This document shows, one piece after another, positions 1-12,422 of a stretch of DNA of 64,000 bases. Both the position numbers and the translations under genes were made by a program. How positions within the stretch are numbered: the first letter of the stretch is position 1; every line of letters starts with the position of its first letter. The notes beneath the pieces were generated by a model that made no database searches, was not told the origin of the DNA, and saw only the letters and a program-made list of their open reading frames with translations. Source of the DNA: Malurus cyaneus samueli (Eukaryota > Chordata > Aves > Passeriformes > Maluridae); NCBI GenBank assembly GCA_009741485.1, contig CM019218.1, forward strand, positions 34,162,387 to 34,226,386, given 5' to 3'.

Positions 1-1085
1 AATCACTACCTATAACACAGAACCAGCTGAACTGGTCTCAGTGCTGGGAGCAATCCAAGAGAAAATTCAGAGCTCAGTATTCCAGGACAGTGGCCCAAGT
101 TGCATTGCTTCAGGGTCAATGCAGTGGTGCATTGTCAGAGATTGTTAACCCATTCAAATTATCCCAAAATCAGAAACTCTGTCAACACACTGGTGTCTAA
201 ACACATACATGTGACAATTATTTAGGAATGGTGGGGGGGAACACCTGATGATGAGTTTCTATGTATTGTGGCAGTGATTAGTCTACAAAGCGTCTTCTTG
301 CTGGCCCTGATGTCGGGAAATCATGGATTTATTCCACCCTACCCTGCACCTGAGTCATTCCAGTTCACCTTTAATGGCTCAAGCCAGGACAGTTTTCCAA
401 GTCATTTTGGGAACAATGTATACCAATCATTGCAACTCTTATGCCTCACACAGAAAATGAGGGGGAAAGAATAGAGTATGTGTTATTTTGCCTCAGGGGA
501 ATCAAGGCCTAGCACCTGGGAACCGTGCACGGGCTTGGAGTGGTTGGCATGAAGAACTTGGGCAGCCTGAGAGAACAGCTGGTATACCACATGCTGACTA
601 ATAGCAAAACAGGGCTCTGTATTTCTACAACTAAAATACCTATTAAAAAACTCATTTCCCAAAAAGCTGCTCTATTAGATACCCTTCCAGTCATAAGCAC
701 ACTGAATACCTACTATTCTCTTCTACAGACCATTTATAACCTTTGTTTTTCCTGCCAAGTGCCTTACTGTGCTACATGAAACACAAGCAGATTTCCCTTT
801 GAACAAAAACAAATATGGGGTTCTGCAACATCAACAAACCACAGCTTGGCAACATGTTGACATTTGTAATAGCTGAGGGCTTCAACAGACACAGCTTCTG
901 TTTTTGTATTGAGAGGGCAACAGTTGAGCTGTAACAAAAGGGAACTGTCCCACATCTCTGACCTTAAAATGCGCACCATGTTGTTATCTATCATGGTAGT
1001 TTGTGCTCTCTAAATATGCGGGGAAGAGGAGAGAATCAAAATTAAGAAGAAGTCACTCCAAGATAAATTCTCATCTAAACCTTAC
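1..1085 (-). other. PLA2G4B intron 6, left edge of window
   Basis: Non-coding sequence after the last recognised PLA2G4B exon. One minus-strand stretch around 990-764 is open after a possible acceptor but has no resemblance to the expected PLA2G4 residues. Nothing else is supported. Confidence 0.5.
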
Positions 1086-1128
1086 CACTAAAACATCATT
1101 GGTAATGAGGCGCTCTGGAGGGCCAGGA
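1086..1128 (-). CDS. PLA2G4B: PLA2G4B exon 6 (linker after C2)
   Basis: A 43-base exon, phase 2 in and phase 0 out, coding for [14 protein letters not shown], the conserved 'TNGVLV'-type segment that follows C2 in PLA2G4 proteins. Acceptor TCTTTTCAG, donor GTAAGG. I could not find the next exon between it and base 1. Confidence 0.85.
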
Positions 1129-4100
1129 CTGAAAAGACAGAAACAAATAATAAACAAAAAAAGCCATATGAATATCTGTTTTTTGTTATGCTTTAATTTT
1201 TTAAATAACAGTTTAATGACCTTTCCCACTTAAGATTAAATGCAGTTATAGTATCACAATTTGTTTTCTAAAAGGTAAAATACATGATATCTTGCTAAGC
1301 ATGTGAACCAAAATACAGCAGCCAAACAAAATGAAAGACAGAAAAGCCCATAAAAATATTAATGCTTAAAGCTATGCACTAAGTTACAGCAGAACAAAGG
1401 CATATTGGTATATGTGGAATCATGTCCTGCTATTAACAAATGACCACACGACTTGGGGAAAGCACAGACTACTATTAACATGTTCTGCAAACACTTATTA
1501 GGAAAGACATTTCTGACTATTCCAGATTATAATTTATGACTATCACAAATGAATGGCAAATAAGAATTAGCTCCCACTGTGCTGTATGTATGATTGCAAA
1601 ACACAGAAGAAAGCAATAAAAAGTCTTTGTCCCAGATATTTTACTTTGTAAGACCTTGGTCTGTCACTGAATGATGTGGTTATTTAATAGTATGAGTACG
1701 GAGTCTACTGACAGCATGTTTCACTAAGGCCCATGTTCCAACACCCCAGTGTTGCACACAGTCATAAATGCTTTCAATATATCCCAAAGGAACACTGAAG
1801 TTATGTAGTGTGTAGCCTTTGTATATTCAGGGCATTTTACCCAACACCGTTTATAGCCTTAAAACTTCTATTTCAGCTGCAGAGTGTATTTAAATAACTA
1901 GATTTGATTTCCAAGGATGGAAATCCCCCACATGTCCTATAACTTGAATAGTGAAAGACATTCCTCTTATTTCTAGTCTGAATCCAGCTCCCAAGCACTG
2001 CATCTCATTCTGACTTTTTTATATATCAGCTGTGACTGCTTCCACATTTGCAGGAGATGATTACCATCACCATACATGATACCATCTCTTAAGGTATCTC
2101 TCACAGGTAAAATAAATATATTTTCTTCAGTTTTACTATAAGAGAAATTAACCAAGAACAACATGTTTCTTCATGTTTAAGAACGAAACATCACACTTAC
2201 AGCCCCTTCTCCTGATCATGCAGTTAGCCAGTTTTCACTGGACTACTTTCTTTCTTTTTTTTTTTTTTTTTTTTGGCTAATGCTAAGCTCAAATATTCTG
2301 GAATGCACAGTTTAGGGGGTTTTCTTCAACCAAATCTGTGAGAGCATTTAAGACAGATAAAGTTTATCTTATGGGACTTGTTCTCCTCCAGACAATGCTG
2401 ATTACCACATTGAGAGGGATGATCTTCTTTTCATTATTTGTATATTTTTTTCAATTTAACTAAGCTATCACCTAATGGGTGACTTTTCTAATACTGTCTA
2501 CATAACTCCATGTTACAATAATACAAGTTTTATTGTCTCTGAGCAATCCCACAGTGCTCTAGGCATTGCTCAATTAATGGCAACAATTTGAAGAGCACTC
2601 AGGTTGAGTTTCACATGCATCTTGTGTAAAAGTTATCACATTGTGACAATTTTATTACATTTCCAGGATCTGGAAATACAAGTTCAACAGAAGTTCAAGA
2701 TTTGTATGAAACAGACTGAATGGTGGAATTAGCTAGAGAAGTTAAGGTTAAAAAAATTGTTTTAAACTGTAGTTTAGGTTGACTGCTGGGACAAAGAGCT
2801 GGAAGAAGTTTCTCAGACTCTGAGATGTTATTACTACCTGGCAGATCTATACCTTTTAGCTTTGGAATTTTACTCACATTCTTTCCATCCAGAATTCCAC
2901 TTCCAAACTTTCCCATTTCTTACTGCACATCTCTGTCTAAAAAGAAAAGGGTATAATAAACACAGATTATTGGAGGCTGCGAGAATCTGGCAGCACAGAC
3001 ACACCTAAAAAGCACTTACAGGGCTGACAACTCTTCTGCTAATGATATCAAAACAAGTTCTCTGTTGTGCCTTTCCAAAGCTGAGATTGCAACAGAAAAC
3101 ACAGACTTGTGAAAGGCACATAAGATTAATAGTCTCCCATTGTGTGGTATGTAGAATTATACATATTTCCAATGATACAATCAGAGAGAGAAAGCTTGAT
3201 TGAGAAGGAAATATAATGACTCTCTCCAAGGTACTGTCCACGGGGAAAAGGCACTGAAGCCCAGCAACAAATATGACTAAGGCCAGAGACATTTCCACAT
3301 ACAAACCATTTAAATCACATTTGAACTGAATCCAGAAGAGATGAATTAGGCAAGTGACTGATGTGTAATTGAATCATTGTATTTCCCAGTGACTCAGCCA
3401 CTGGCTGAGAAGTGCACAGCACCAATGGCAGGGTCACAAGGAAAATCCATGTTAACAGCTTTCAGCATGTGAGACGTAGCTGTTCTTACAAACTGTCTCC
3501 TTCCTTCAAGGTGTGTAGCAACACCTCAGCCACAGCTCAGACAAGCCCAGGAGTTGTCACAGACCTATCCCAGCTTTGTTCACTGCACAAATCTCTTTCA
3601 CGGGCTCCTTAATAAAATACCAAAGATGTTAGCAGGACAGACATTCCTTTACTATGGGCTAGAGAAATCTGAATCACCTAGAAGGAAGCCCAACATGAAC
3701 ACCAACAAGGAAAAGCCTGAAAGAATCATTCAATTCAAGCAATAATTGAATTGTCTTCATGTTTTTAATAAATAAGTTGCCATGTAAGAGGAAATGTTCC
3801 CTAACCATGGCAAAAGTGGAGTAAAGCTGAAAGGCAAGGAAGTATTTACTTGGATTATAAAAGGGAAAAATTATTATTTACAGATACTTCTTACTAAAGT
3901 ATTTTATGTCTCAGAGAGCATGAGCGAGAAGTTGCTTCATTTTCTGAATTTGTAAAAAGAGATTCATGAAGTCACAAAAATACAGCAAAATTGTATCTGT
4001 TTTGGTGAGGTATTGATAATGACATATAAGGCTACCTGTTTATGAGCATCCAAACCCTACTTAACGTGGAGGACAAAGTTGACAATGAGCTCTTGTCAAT

Positions 4101-7100
4101 ATTCCCCTGTGCTTTTAGTCCTTACCTCTGATTTCAAAGCAAATGTCTCACGGACTCTCTCCCCAGGTCTGATTCTAGCAAGATTAAAAAGAACTGTGAA
4201 CTGCAGGTCATCTTTGGTGAGTGGATCTTCATCACACACTGCCAATTCTAAAATGTTCTGGTAGCAGAGAAAATAAATAACAACACTTATTGAGCTTCCT
4301 TTACAAAAACAAACAAAAATTAGATTTTTGCAGCTGTTTCACTATCAGAGCAGTAAGAATAAAGAAGCATGTCCTTTCCCTCAGGAATCTGCTAATGTAG
4401 AACATTATTAAACCCAGTCTTGGGAAACTTGTGAAATAGAAAACAACTACCTCTAACAGAGAGTTCCCACTCTCCCGAGATGGAAGATAAGCCAGTCCTC
4501 TGCACCACGCTGATAACCCACCCAAAGAAAACACTTAAGCTTCTTCATCCCCTAAGTTCTCCAAATGCCACAATTTAGGGAAGGATTAAATCTGTTGCCT
4601 ACATCACAGCAACTTTTCTGTTCTTCCCTTAGAACCAGTGCAGGAAAAGCTTTTTCTAAATTAGCCATTCGAAAATAGCATGGAAGTGTACTGCAACAGT
4701 GTTTATTTCACTCGGGTGACAACAAAGGGAGCCTGGACTAGCTTAGATACAGGCATTTACATCACCAGTGTCTGTAAAAAGGAGGGAAACACTGCTGCTT
4801 ATGTCTATTGCTCTGCACTAACCAACCAGTCTGTTAAACAAGCATTTTCTAAAGCTATTTAGCACAGTAGATCAACAGGGTTTCAAGTGAGGACTCCCAG
4901 CTACGCAATGTGAAATTTCTATTTTTTTTTTTTTACTACCTCAACTTCTCTCTGGATCCTAAAGTAGAAAGTCTCGTTCCAGACAGGGTTGTCAGAATTC
5001 CTGACAGTTTTGGTCTGAAGCGTTCCAGGCGAAGCAGACGGCAGCCACAAGCGTACATAGCAGTCTGATGCAGTCACTGCAGCAGAGAAAAATTAAAAAC
5101 CTGATGCCAGTGTTATAGGTGAAAAGCAGGGCTAGGCCATAATCCTGGAGATTAATAAATATGACTTTTTTTTTTTTTAATTAGTAAAGAGATCACCATT
5201 TGGAAACAACCAAGGATAACCATCTAATTCCTGAGTAACTACAAACTGCAAATGTACACATGCACGCACAAAGTACACTAAGAGCCATGTTTCCCGCGTG
5301 ACGAGAAAGAGGAAAGTGGACTATGCCCACCAACCATTCCTCAGGCATAGCCCTTACAATTCCAGTCAATGATGTTAAAAAGTTAAACTGAAACTCCAGC
5401 TGGTCCCAAAAAGGGCTGTTAGGATGATTAAGGAAAGGAGAATGCATATTACAGCAAAGAGCAGAGACTGGCTTGCCCAGTCTAGCCACACCAACATGCG
5501 GAGGGGACACAGTGGCTGCAGAGGTGTTAGGTACTAGGTGAGATGAACTGGTGCAGCTCAAGGCCAGCGTGGGCCAAATTTCCAAGTTGGAAATCTTCAT
5601 TTCCCTTCCAGCTGTATCTATTCCTTATGGTTAGTGCGGTCAGTGCCTCGAGCAGCCATCCTTCAGGGAAAGCCAGGGTGGGGAAGCGCATTTACTTTGT
5701 GAAGCTGGACAACGGAAATCTCCAAAGTGATGTCTTTCAGAGCTGGAGTCAGGACTTGACTGAAGATTTCTACTGCAGCCCGAGATGCCTAAATACTTCA
5801 GACTGGTATCGAGCAGTGAATAACATTGCCCCGCAAAGTTTTGGCACGAAAGTGGAACTGTCCCTTCAATAGAGTAGATAGAAGAGATCATTGAAACTCA
5901 GAAATACAGGCCTTGTCACTCTAAGACATTTCTAGTGGCCACCTCTGGACAGTGCCATGTGGCATTTGCCACTGGAGCACAGTAAGCCTTTGGCAGGCAA
6001 TCAACCAACAGGATATTCACTCCCTCGGGCTCCCTCACATCCAGGCTCAGCCATGCATGGCAAGGCATGGATGATCTCAGCTGTAACTCCAGTAAATCAT
6101 CGCAAAATTATGCTTTTTTTGCTGAATGAGCCATTTTTCACTAGAGGAACACAGGCCAGAAGTCTCAAAACTGACAAAAGGGTGCTCAAGGTCTCTGTCC
6201 GAGGAACCCTCGGGACACCTCTGCATAAATGGCAGCTGAATGGCTGAATGGTCCACAGCACGCCAGGAGAAGAAGACATGGGAGGCTGTGAAGGTGAGAT
6301 AACAAGTTAAAGACACTTGAATATGAAAACACACAATAAGTCTGTTTTGCCTGCATGTTCAGCATGGGCTTAGGGCTGGATCTACAGAGGTCCTCTTTAA
6401 CCAAAATGATAAATATCATTTAATGTGACCGGTCATATGAGAACAAACAATACCCTGAAAAATAAGGTATTTTAGAAGGCTTGAAATTCTCCAATTTACT
6501 TTTGATTATTATGCATGATTGGTACATTTCAACAAAAGGTCCCTCAATTCACAGCCTGCGCAGAAAAGTTTCTGCCCAAGCAGATTCAAAGATTGTGATG
6601 TCCTAACAAAGTCCACCTTCCCTTCTTGGCCCAGAAAATTCACCTGGGTGTCTTTGTTTTTACCAGTTCCCTGAAATGCCACTAGAGATGTATTCCAACC
6701 TAATGACACCTCAGACATTTGATCTAATTGCAGCCCTGGCATTAGTATTTCCATTGCTGTGCTTTGTGTACGTTGCTTGCATACCTTCAGAACTTAAGAA
6801 TATTGTGCAAACTCTGGAGGTGACTAAAAACACAATCAAACCACAACTCACACAGGTCTCTTGACTTGATGTTCTTAGCTTGTATGATTCTTATAGAAAG
6901 CATGTGGATGGGGCAAAACTTCATCTGCAGAGAAAACAAAGGCAATAATTTTATCAGCTCAGAATACAAAAACAAGACAGTCTGTCCTTGTCTTGTTCTT
7001 GAAGTGAGGCAATCACCCTCAAGTGGAAGTATACACACAATGGAACTTCTGCCATTTTTAAAAGATGTTCTGATAAGCATGAATAAACACATATACAAAT

Positions 7101-10100
7101 GTAGCAATCTTAATAACAAAACCAGGAAAAATACTTATTTCTTTTTTTTTCAAATTGATTCATTTAAATTTTCCTTAAATTTTCTGTTGTTTTATCTTTT
7201 TTTTTCTGTGCCTTATCAGTATGGCTTGTCAGTAATATTAAGTAATAATAACATGCAGGGATTACAGTCCCACTACCACTAATAAATTAAAACTTAAACT
7301 TAAATCTTAAACTACCGACTGAACTATTGTCTCTATTTGCCTAAACAGAGAATCTCATTACACTGTCACTAAATAATTTGACAATTACATTTTGAAAGTT
7401 AGCACTCTGTTAATTTTGCTGACACTGAAACGATAACTCTGGAGATACAAACTGTTGGAGAAGGAGAAACCTCTCTACAGAAGGAGTCATTCACTACAGT
7501 TAATCTGAAATTCTTTTAAAATGAGGTGAAGATTACTGGACATATTTATTAGAGATGAGAATCGCCTGCATTCAGTTTCATTCAAGCTTGTTTAGAGGTA
7601 AATTATGTTACATCAGATGGATTCATTTGAACTGTGAATTAGCATGTTCAAATAAAGGCTTAATATTAAATTTTATTATGCCACTTAAAATTTACATACT
7701 TTAAAAATTCAGATTAATATTTAAGAGTTGCCCTGAGCAGAGAAACCCTTGTAAAACTTATAAAATCACATTACTCTGTCTCTTGATTTGTATAAAAACA
7801 CAGAACAAATTTATTCTTGTGTGACAAGAGTTCTTTCTAGTATGTCCTTCTTCAAATTTAAAATTTATGTATTTAAAACTTTCTTAGTTTAATGCATTGT
7901 GGACTTTACAAGTTCCAGTTGGGACACTTCCATATGATTCCAGTTGCTCACTGAAAGAATTTGACTTTAATTTTCTTGTGCAAATAGTTATTTAACACAG
8001 AAGTACTAACTGGAACACTCACTCAGCATTCCTAGTGGTTTTCATTTACATGAATTATTGGATTATGTAGACAATTACAGAGGTGACTGGTTTTAATTAA
8101 TATGCTAATTCCCTGTCATTTTGAAATCAACTTCCCCCTTGCTCAGCAGAAGTCCAAGCCATTCTCAGAACCTGCCTTCACTGAAGAAACGGATGTTGGC
8201 ATAAAACTTGCTTTGAACCTTTTGTGATGAAAATTTCCTAATTGCTTATAAAAATGGTGCATCTGCAGGACATCTTGAGAGTACTCTCAGATGTGATAAA
8301 TGAAATGTTTTCATCCCCTCCCACTACAGCCAGAGAGCCTCACTCCTCCTCCCTTCCCCTTCCAACAGCAATCGTTTTCCTTAAACATGTCAACCTTTGC
8401 CGAATGATGGAACCATCATGGAAGATGAATTTTCACTCCTTCTGATTCAGTGCAGCTTAGTCCTGGTGTTGTTGCAGGGTAAAAGGCAAACAGATTCAGA
8501 CAGGAAAGTGTGGCCGCAATAAACCCTGTGGGCTGTGTAAATCCCACGGGGAAGCCAGAAACCATCCCTCTCCCAAGATTGCAGCTACTCCAGCCTGTGA
8601 CAACCATTCTGAAGTGGACTAATTCCTTTTTTCATCAAAGGCAGAGCTAATTTTCTTCAACAACAGACCAGAGCAGACTATTAGGGTCTGATTTGGATGG
8701 TCTAAAATGAAATCTTTGCCTAAAAGTAATTACAGTTAAAGGAACCATTTGCTTTTTTCATAACATGAAAAGCAACATGTAACTTCACAATTAATGCAAC
8801 TTAATGAACACAGACACCATATCCTGACAGCCCTTGACAGACTTGCAGCTGTATTGGTCTTGCTGGTTTTAGTCCACTTCCCTGGAAGAAACCTGGTTTC
8901 TTGCACGGACATGAAGAGAGTAACAAAACCCCTCCACAAACATCCAGAGTCGAAGGCAGCCTTCCCAGAAGCACATCATTCTGTTTTAGTTGGAAAATTA
9001 GTAGTGTGACATTGAGGCAAACAACACCAAGTGCAGGATTCAGCTACCTGTGTATTGTTGCATCGTAAGCAATAACACTCAAGGCCAATAAATAGTAGCA
9101 ACTCCTGAGTACCAAAGGGAAGGCCGAAAATTGGGGAAAAAAAAAACCAACCCCAAAAAACCAACAAACTTCTTTTCAATCGGTAGCATTTAGCATTCAA
9201 CTATATTTCTGTACTCTCAAAGCAAGCTTTGAGAGTAACTTCTGTTTAAAATACACAAGAGTCAGTAATTAGGATATAAAACTAGCATGTCAGAATTGCC
9301 ACAGCTGTATCAAACCTTAAAAAAACTGAAAATTCACATCTGTTGCCAACATCTCAGTGATTGCAACAATACACACTCAGTGACTTTCTTCCATAGGAAT
9401 ACTGATCAGCTTTGGAAGGACACGTAATTTTCTTGTTTACAGGCAGGTAGTCACTTAAGGTTTCATTCCAAAAAGACAACTTTGAGCTTACGAAATCTTC
9501 TCTAAGATCATAAATATTGAAGAGCCTACCAAGACAGTCTATGGATGGCAGTAAAAGAAGAAAAACCTACCAAGTGCTCTTATGCTTGATTTCAGTCTTT
9601 ACTACTCCTCTATGCTGCTACTAGAACAAAATCTCATGGCTACCTTCACTAGAAAGTTCATATTCTAAGGAAGTTTTTTCAATCTGGGAACCTTGTCCCA
9701 TAACTACCTCTTCCCTTCTTATTTTTCTATTTTTTTAATTTTAAAAATGTCCTTGGTTTGGACATGTTGGAAGGCTGATTGGAATGTCAGTGTTTCACTC
9801 TCCCTGCAACAAGCCTAAGCAGTTCTCTGAGCAGTTATCACCACAGGATAAAGCCAAATTATATTAAGCTTTAGATGAGGATTTTGCTGTCTTCTGACAT
9901 TTTGAATAGCTGTAGGATTTATCACTCAGCTTAATAAATATCTTTCAGACATGACTAATTACTTTCTTTCATGGATTACTTCTTTCTCCAATGGTGTACT
10001 AGAAGCTGTAAAGTATCTTGTCTACAAGATCTCCCACCAAATGTAATCATTTGGCATATTCTTACCATTTATTTTATATTAGACACTGAGTATTTGGTTC

Positions 10101-12291
10101 AACTGAAATTTGGCAATTTATCAAATTGAGATTACAACTATAAACTTGCAAATTTTAAAAAAGCTTCATGACCAGCCTGGTTCCAAAGCACTCTCTTCCA
10201 CATAGATCCTATAACATCTAGTATGGGCTGAGTTTATGAGCCCTTCCATCAGAGAGAACACTGCTAGCAATTTGTCCCGCCAAACAGCTGCCTACTTCCA
10301 TTAAAATTAAAGGCATGAAAAGTTCTAGTGGGAAAAATGGCTGACTGAAAAAATATGGAAAACCATGAGAGGGGATAGAAGGAGAGAGCATTGTGGGAAA
10401 AGTATAATTTTCCTTGGGAATCACAGTTGTCCAAAATTTTATCATCAGAAACTGAACAATTAATGAGGAAATTCAATTCACATTACAAACATATTCTGTA
10501 ATTTCATGTTATCACTGATGGATTACTTCAAGAGTCATTGTGGATTTGGGATGTATCTCCTGCTCACGTATATCAGTCACCTCTTTACGTATATGAGTGG
10601 ATCCCTCAGGGCTTTATATTGACAAAATTTCTGAGTATTTTACCAGACAAAAATTATTCCATAGTCTACAAAATAAAACTTCTAAAGAAGGATTATTCTT
10701 GTCTGGGCAGAAGAAAACACCTTGTTCTGAATACGAAAATTAGTAGATTAATACTGACAATCACTTCTGTGTCAATTTGGCAGCTTTCTTAAAGAGAAAA
10801 AAACTAACTGGGAGACTAGGAGGTCTTCCTAGACAGTTCGAAGTATCCACACATTTCCAAACATGTGGGCTTTTTAATGTAAAAGAAAAAACAACACAAA
10901 ATACAAAACCACTCTGTTCTTACTTCTGTATCTATTTTACCAGCTTTCACAAACTGGCGTTTGCCTGCGACAATAGCAGAGCTACCTGCAGTACTGAATT
11001 AATCTTTTTCCTTGGGAACAGAAGCTTTCTGATCTGAAACTGTGCTTGTGCTCAAACCTTCTGGCAGTGGTGCCCATTAACCAGTCTGTCCATACTCACG
11101 GAACAGCAGTTGCAGCATTGGGATGAAATGCAAGAACTTTGTCATTGGAACTTTCCAGATAAAATTATACCTGAGCTGTCTGCCTATCTATCAGATCTAG
11201 AATTGTCTTATTAGATACAACATTGATATTTAAAATAGATAGATAGCATTCATATCTACAACAGCTAGATAGATACGTCTCGATCTGATAGGTAGAATAT
11301 ATACAAATTTTATCCAGAAAGTACATGACATTTACAATTTATATTCTTTGCCTTGAGCATCCAATGTTTGAATATTTTAATCTATCCCTTAAGCTATCCA
11401 TTCGAGCTACTGATATTTTTTCTGAATCTTTAACTTTGCCTGCAAATATTACCATGGCACAATTAATGATCTCTATACACCTTAGTACCTAATATTTTAA
11501 TTAATATAACATCACCATATTTTAAACCCATGAATGACCATATTTCTTTCATTTGCTGCAAAATCTGACAAAGGGTTTGACACATAAAGAATGACTATCT
11601 TAAATAATTCACATCTTGTTTTCAGACACCGCATCCACTATTTTTTAAGATATACACGAGAAGAGAATTTTCAGCTAATAGCTCTGTTGCTTTATACTAA
11701 AAGCTACTGGTTAAAACCTCTGAATGGGAATTACTATTAGAAAACTCAAGTCCAGACATGAAATACTTCCACTAAAATTGCAAACGCTGTAAACATTACA
11801 TCAAAAATAGCTAAATCTGAGGAGCCAAACAGCTCATTAGATGTCTCCCCTGCAGCTAAAGTAATATAGCTTATGCTTTGTTGCTAGATAAAGCTTTTGG
11901 TTTATCTCAGCTGGGGCAAGCAATGAGCATGTGCTATCCAGAGAAAAGCATGCAGGGAGCCAAAGCACTTTCATTTTATGGGAGGTAAATCCTTCAAGGC
12001 CATCCTCCTTTTCCTTCACAGACTTCACTCTGGCACGTACACTGCACGATAAAAGCAAAGGGCCCCGTTTTCGCGGTGTTTTCACTGAAGCTCCTTACAT
12101 ATTGGTTACTGCGAGGTGAAAGGGGGGAGCAGTGACTCTGCAAAGTTCAGGATGCCCCTGCCACACTGCACCAGCCTCTGCATCCCAGCAGATGCACCAG
12201 GGAGGGAGTTTGCTCGGGAGAGCTGGAGCAGTGTCGGGCAGAGCGAAGCACGGGGTTGCCACTCTCTTACCTTGGCTGGTGGGCTCCCCAT
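1086..12291 (-). CDS. PLA2G4B: PLA2G4B-like cytosolic phospholipase A2, 5' part (C2 domain), partial
   Basis: Group IV cytosolic phospholipases A2 hydrolyse membrane phospholipids to free fatty acid and lysophospholipid; the N-terminal C2 domain brings the enzyme to membranes. Six coding exons join in phase: 12291-12271, 6924-6852, 5076-4940, 4257-4126, 2936-2878 and 1128-1086. They give 155 residues: start MGSPPAK, C2 core from about residue 14 to 140, then a linker with [12 protein letters not shown]. Visible C2 motifs are [31 protein letters not shown] and LEVEFWMER. From memory of the human proteins, SDCYV.LWLP, LQT.TV.NS..PVWN and GE..RE.F.L fit PLA2G4B better than the D/E/F paralogues, and linkage to JMJD7 and MAPKBP1 agrees. 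The lipase domain with its GXSGS nucleophile is not in the window and must lie beyond base 1. Family assignment is firm; the exact paralogue is less so. Confidence 0.82.
2247..2274. repeat. Poly-T tract
   Basis: Pyrimidine tract ending in about 20 consecutive T on the plus strand, inside PLA2G4B intron 5. No retroelement body was recognised next to it. Confidence 0.6.
2878..2936 (-). CDS. PLA2G4B: PLA2G4B exon 5 (end of C2 domain)
   Basis: A 59-base exon after the pyrimidine-rich acceptor CTTTTTAG, donor GTGAGT, phase 0 in and phase 2 out. It codes for [19 protein letters not shown] is the typical last strand of the group IV C2 domain. Confidence 0.85.
4126..4257 (-). CDS. PLA2G4B: PLA2G4B exon 4 (C2 domain)
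   Basis: Forty-four codons, phase 0 at both ends, with [17 protein letters not shown] and the [10 protein letters not shown] strand. The acidic CDED/KDD loop corresponds to the third calcium-binding loop of the family. Confidence 0.92.
4940..5076 (-). CDS. PLA2G4B: PLA2G4B exon 3 (C2 domain)
   Basis: Codes for [15 protein letters not shown] through [10 protein letters not shown] to QREVE, the most conserved part of the group IV C2 domain. Enters in phase 1 and leaves in phase 0 at GAG followed by GTAGTA. Confidence 0.92.
5390..5510 (+). repeat. Degenerate CR1 LINE fragment (tentative)
   Basis: The stretch with GGGCTGTTAGGATGATTAAGG and the following GACTGGCTTGCCCAGTC recalls the CR1 segment 'gatgattaagggactggagca ... 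ttcagcctgg'. It is old and short, with no CR1 3' end. It lies in PLA2G4B intron 2. Confidence 0.35.
6852..6924 (-). CDS. PLA2G4B: PLA2G4B exon 2 (start of C2 domain)
   Basis: Codes for the first C2 beta strand ([18 protein letters not shown]). The acceptor is TTTTCTCTGCAG and the donor is a consensus GTGAGT after the first base of a Leu codon (phase 1). It begins with an in-frame ATG, so translation from an alternative upstream promoter could also start here. Intron 1 is about 5.3 kb. Confidence 0.85.
6925..12270 (-). other. PLA2G4B intron 1
   Basis: About 5.3 kb of AT-rich non-coding sequence. Contents seen: a 26-bp palindrome at 9212-9237 and a short (ATAG)n cluster at 11235-11246 with related degenerate copies to about 11290. 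No other exon is supported. Confidence 0.55.
9212..9237. repeat. Perfect 12-bp inverted repeat, 2-base spacer
   Basis: TACTCTCAAAGC and its exact reverse complement are separated by AA, forming a strong cruciform or hairpin. It lies in PLA2G4B intron 1 and no transposon body was recognised around it. Confidence 0.75.
12271..12291 (-). CDS. PLA2G4B: PLA2G4B exon 1 (coding part)
   Basis: Codes for MGSPPAK. The ATG has a strong context (GCC before, G after), and the exon ends in AAG followed by the donor GTAAGAG, phase 0. The short first exon is inferred from the TATA box upstream, the good donor and the matching phase of exon 2. It has no domain similarity of its own, so it is the least certain exon of the gene. 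Confidence 0.6.
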
Positions 12292-12415
12292 GGCACCAAA
12301 GATGGCAGCAGCGACCGAAAGCCCAATTTGGTTTACAGATCTGTCAGCTGACAAACACGCTGGCAGCTTGTTGTGCTGCTGCTGCTCTGCTGAAATAACC
12401 TGAAGGACACATATA

Positions 12416-12422
12416 ATTTATA
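12416..12422 (-). promoter_or_regulatory. TATA box, candidate PLA2G4B promoter
   Basis: TATAAAT on the minus strand, 125 bases before the candidate start codon. It would place transcription start near 12385-12390 and leave a 5' UTR of roughly 95-100 bases. The surroundings are not a CpG island, which suits a regulated, tissue-restricted gene (inference). Confidence 0.5.

Noticed and set aside
764..994. Possible further PLA2G4B exon (minus strand, after a TTACAG acceptor)
   Set aside because: The peptide does not resemble the expected segment after the C2 linker and the phase-compatible part lacks a convincing donor.
5543..5872. 109-codon plus-strand open frame between PLA2G4B exons 2 and 3
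   Set aside because: No recognisable domain, no splice context, adjacent to a CR1-like fragment; looks like chance or old repeat sequence.
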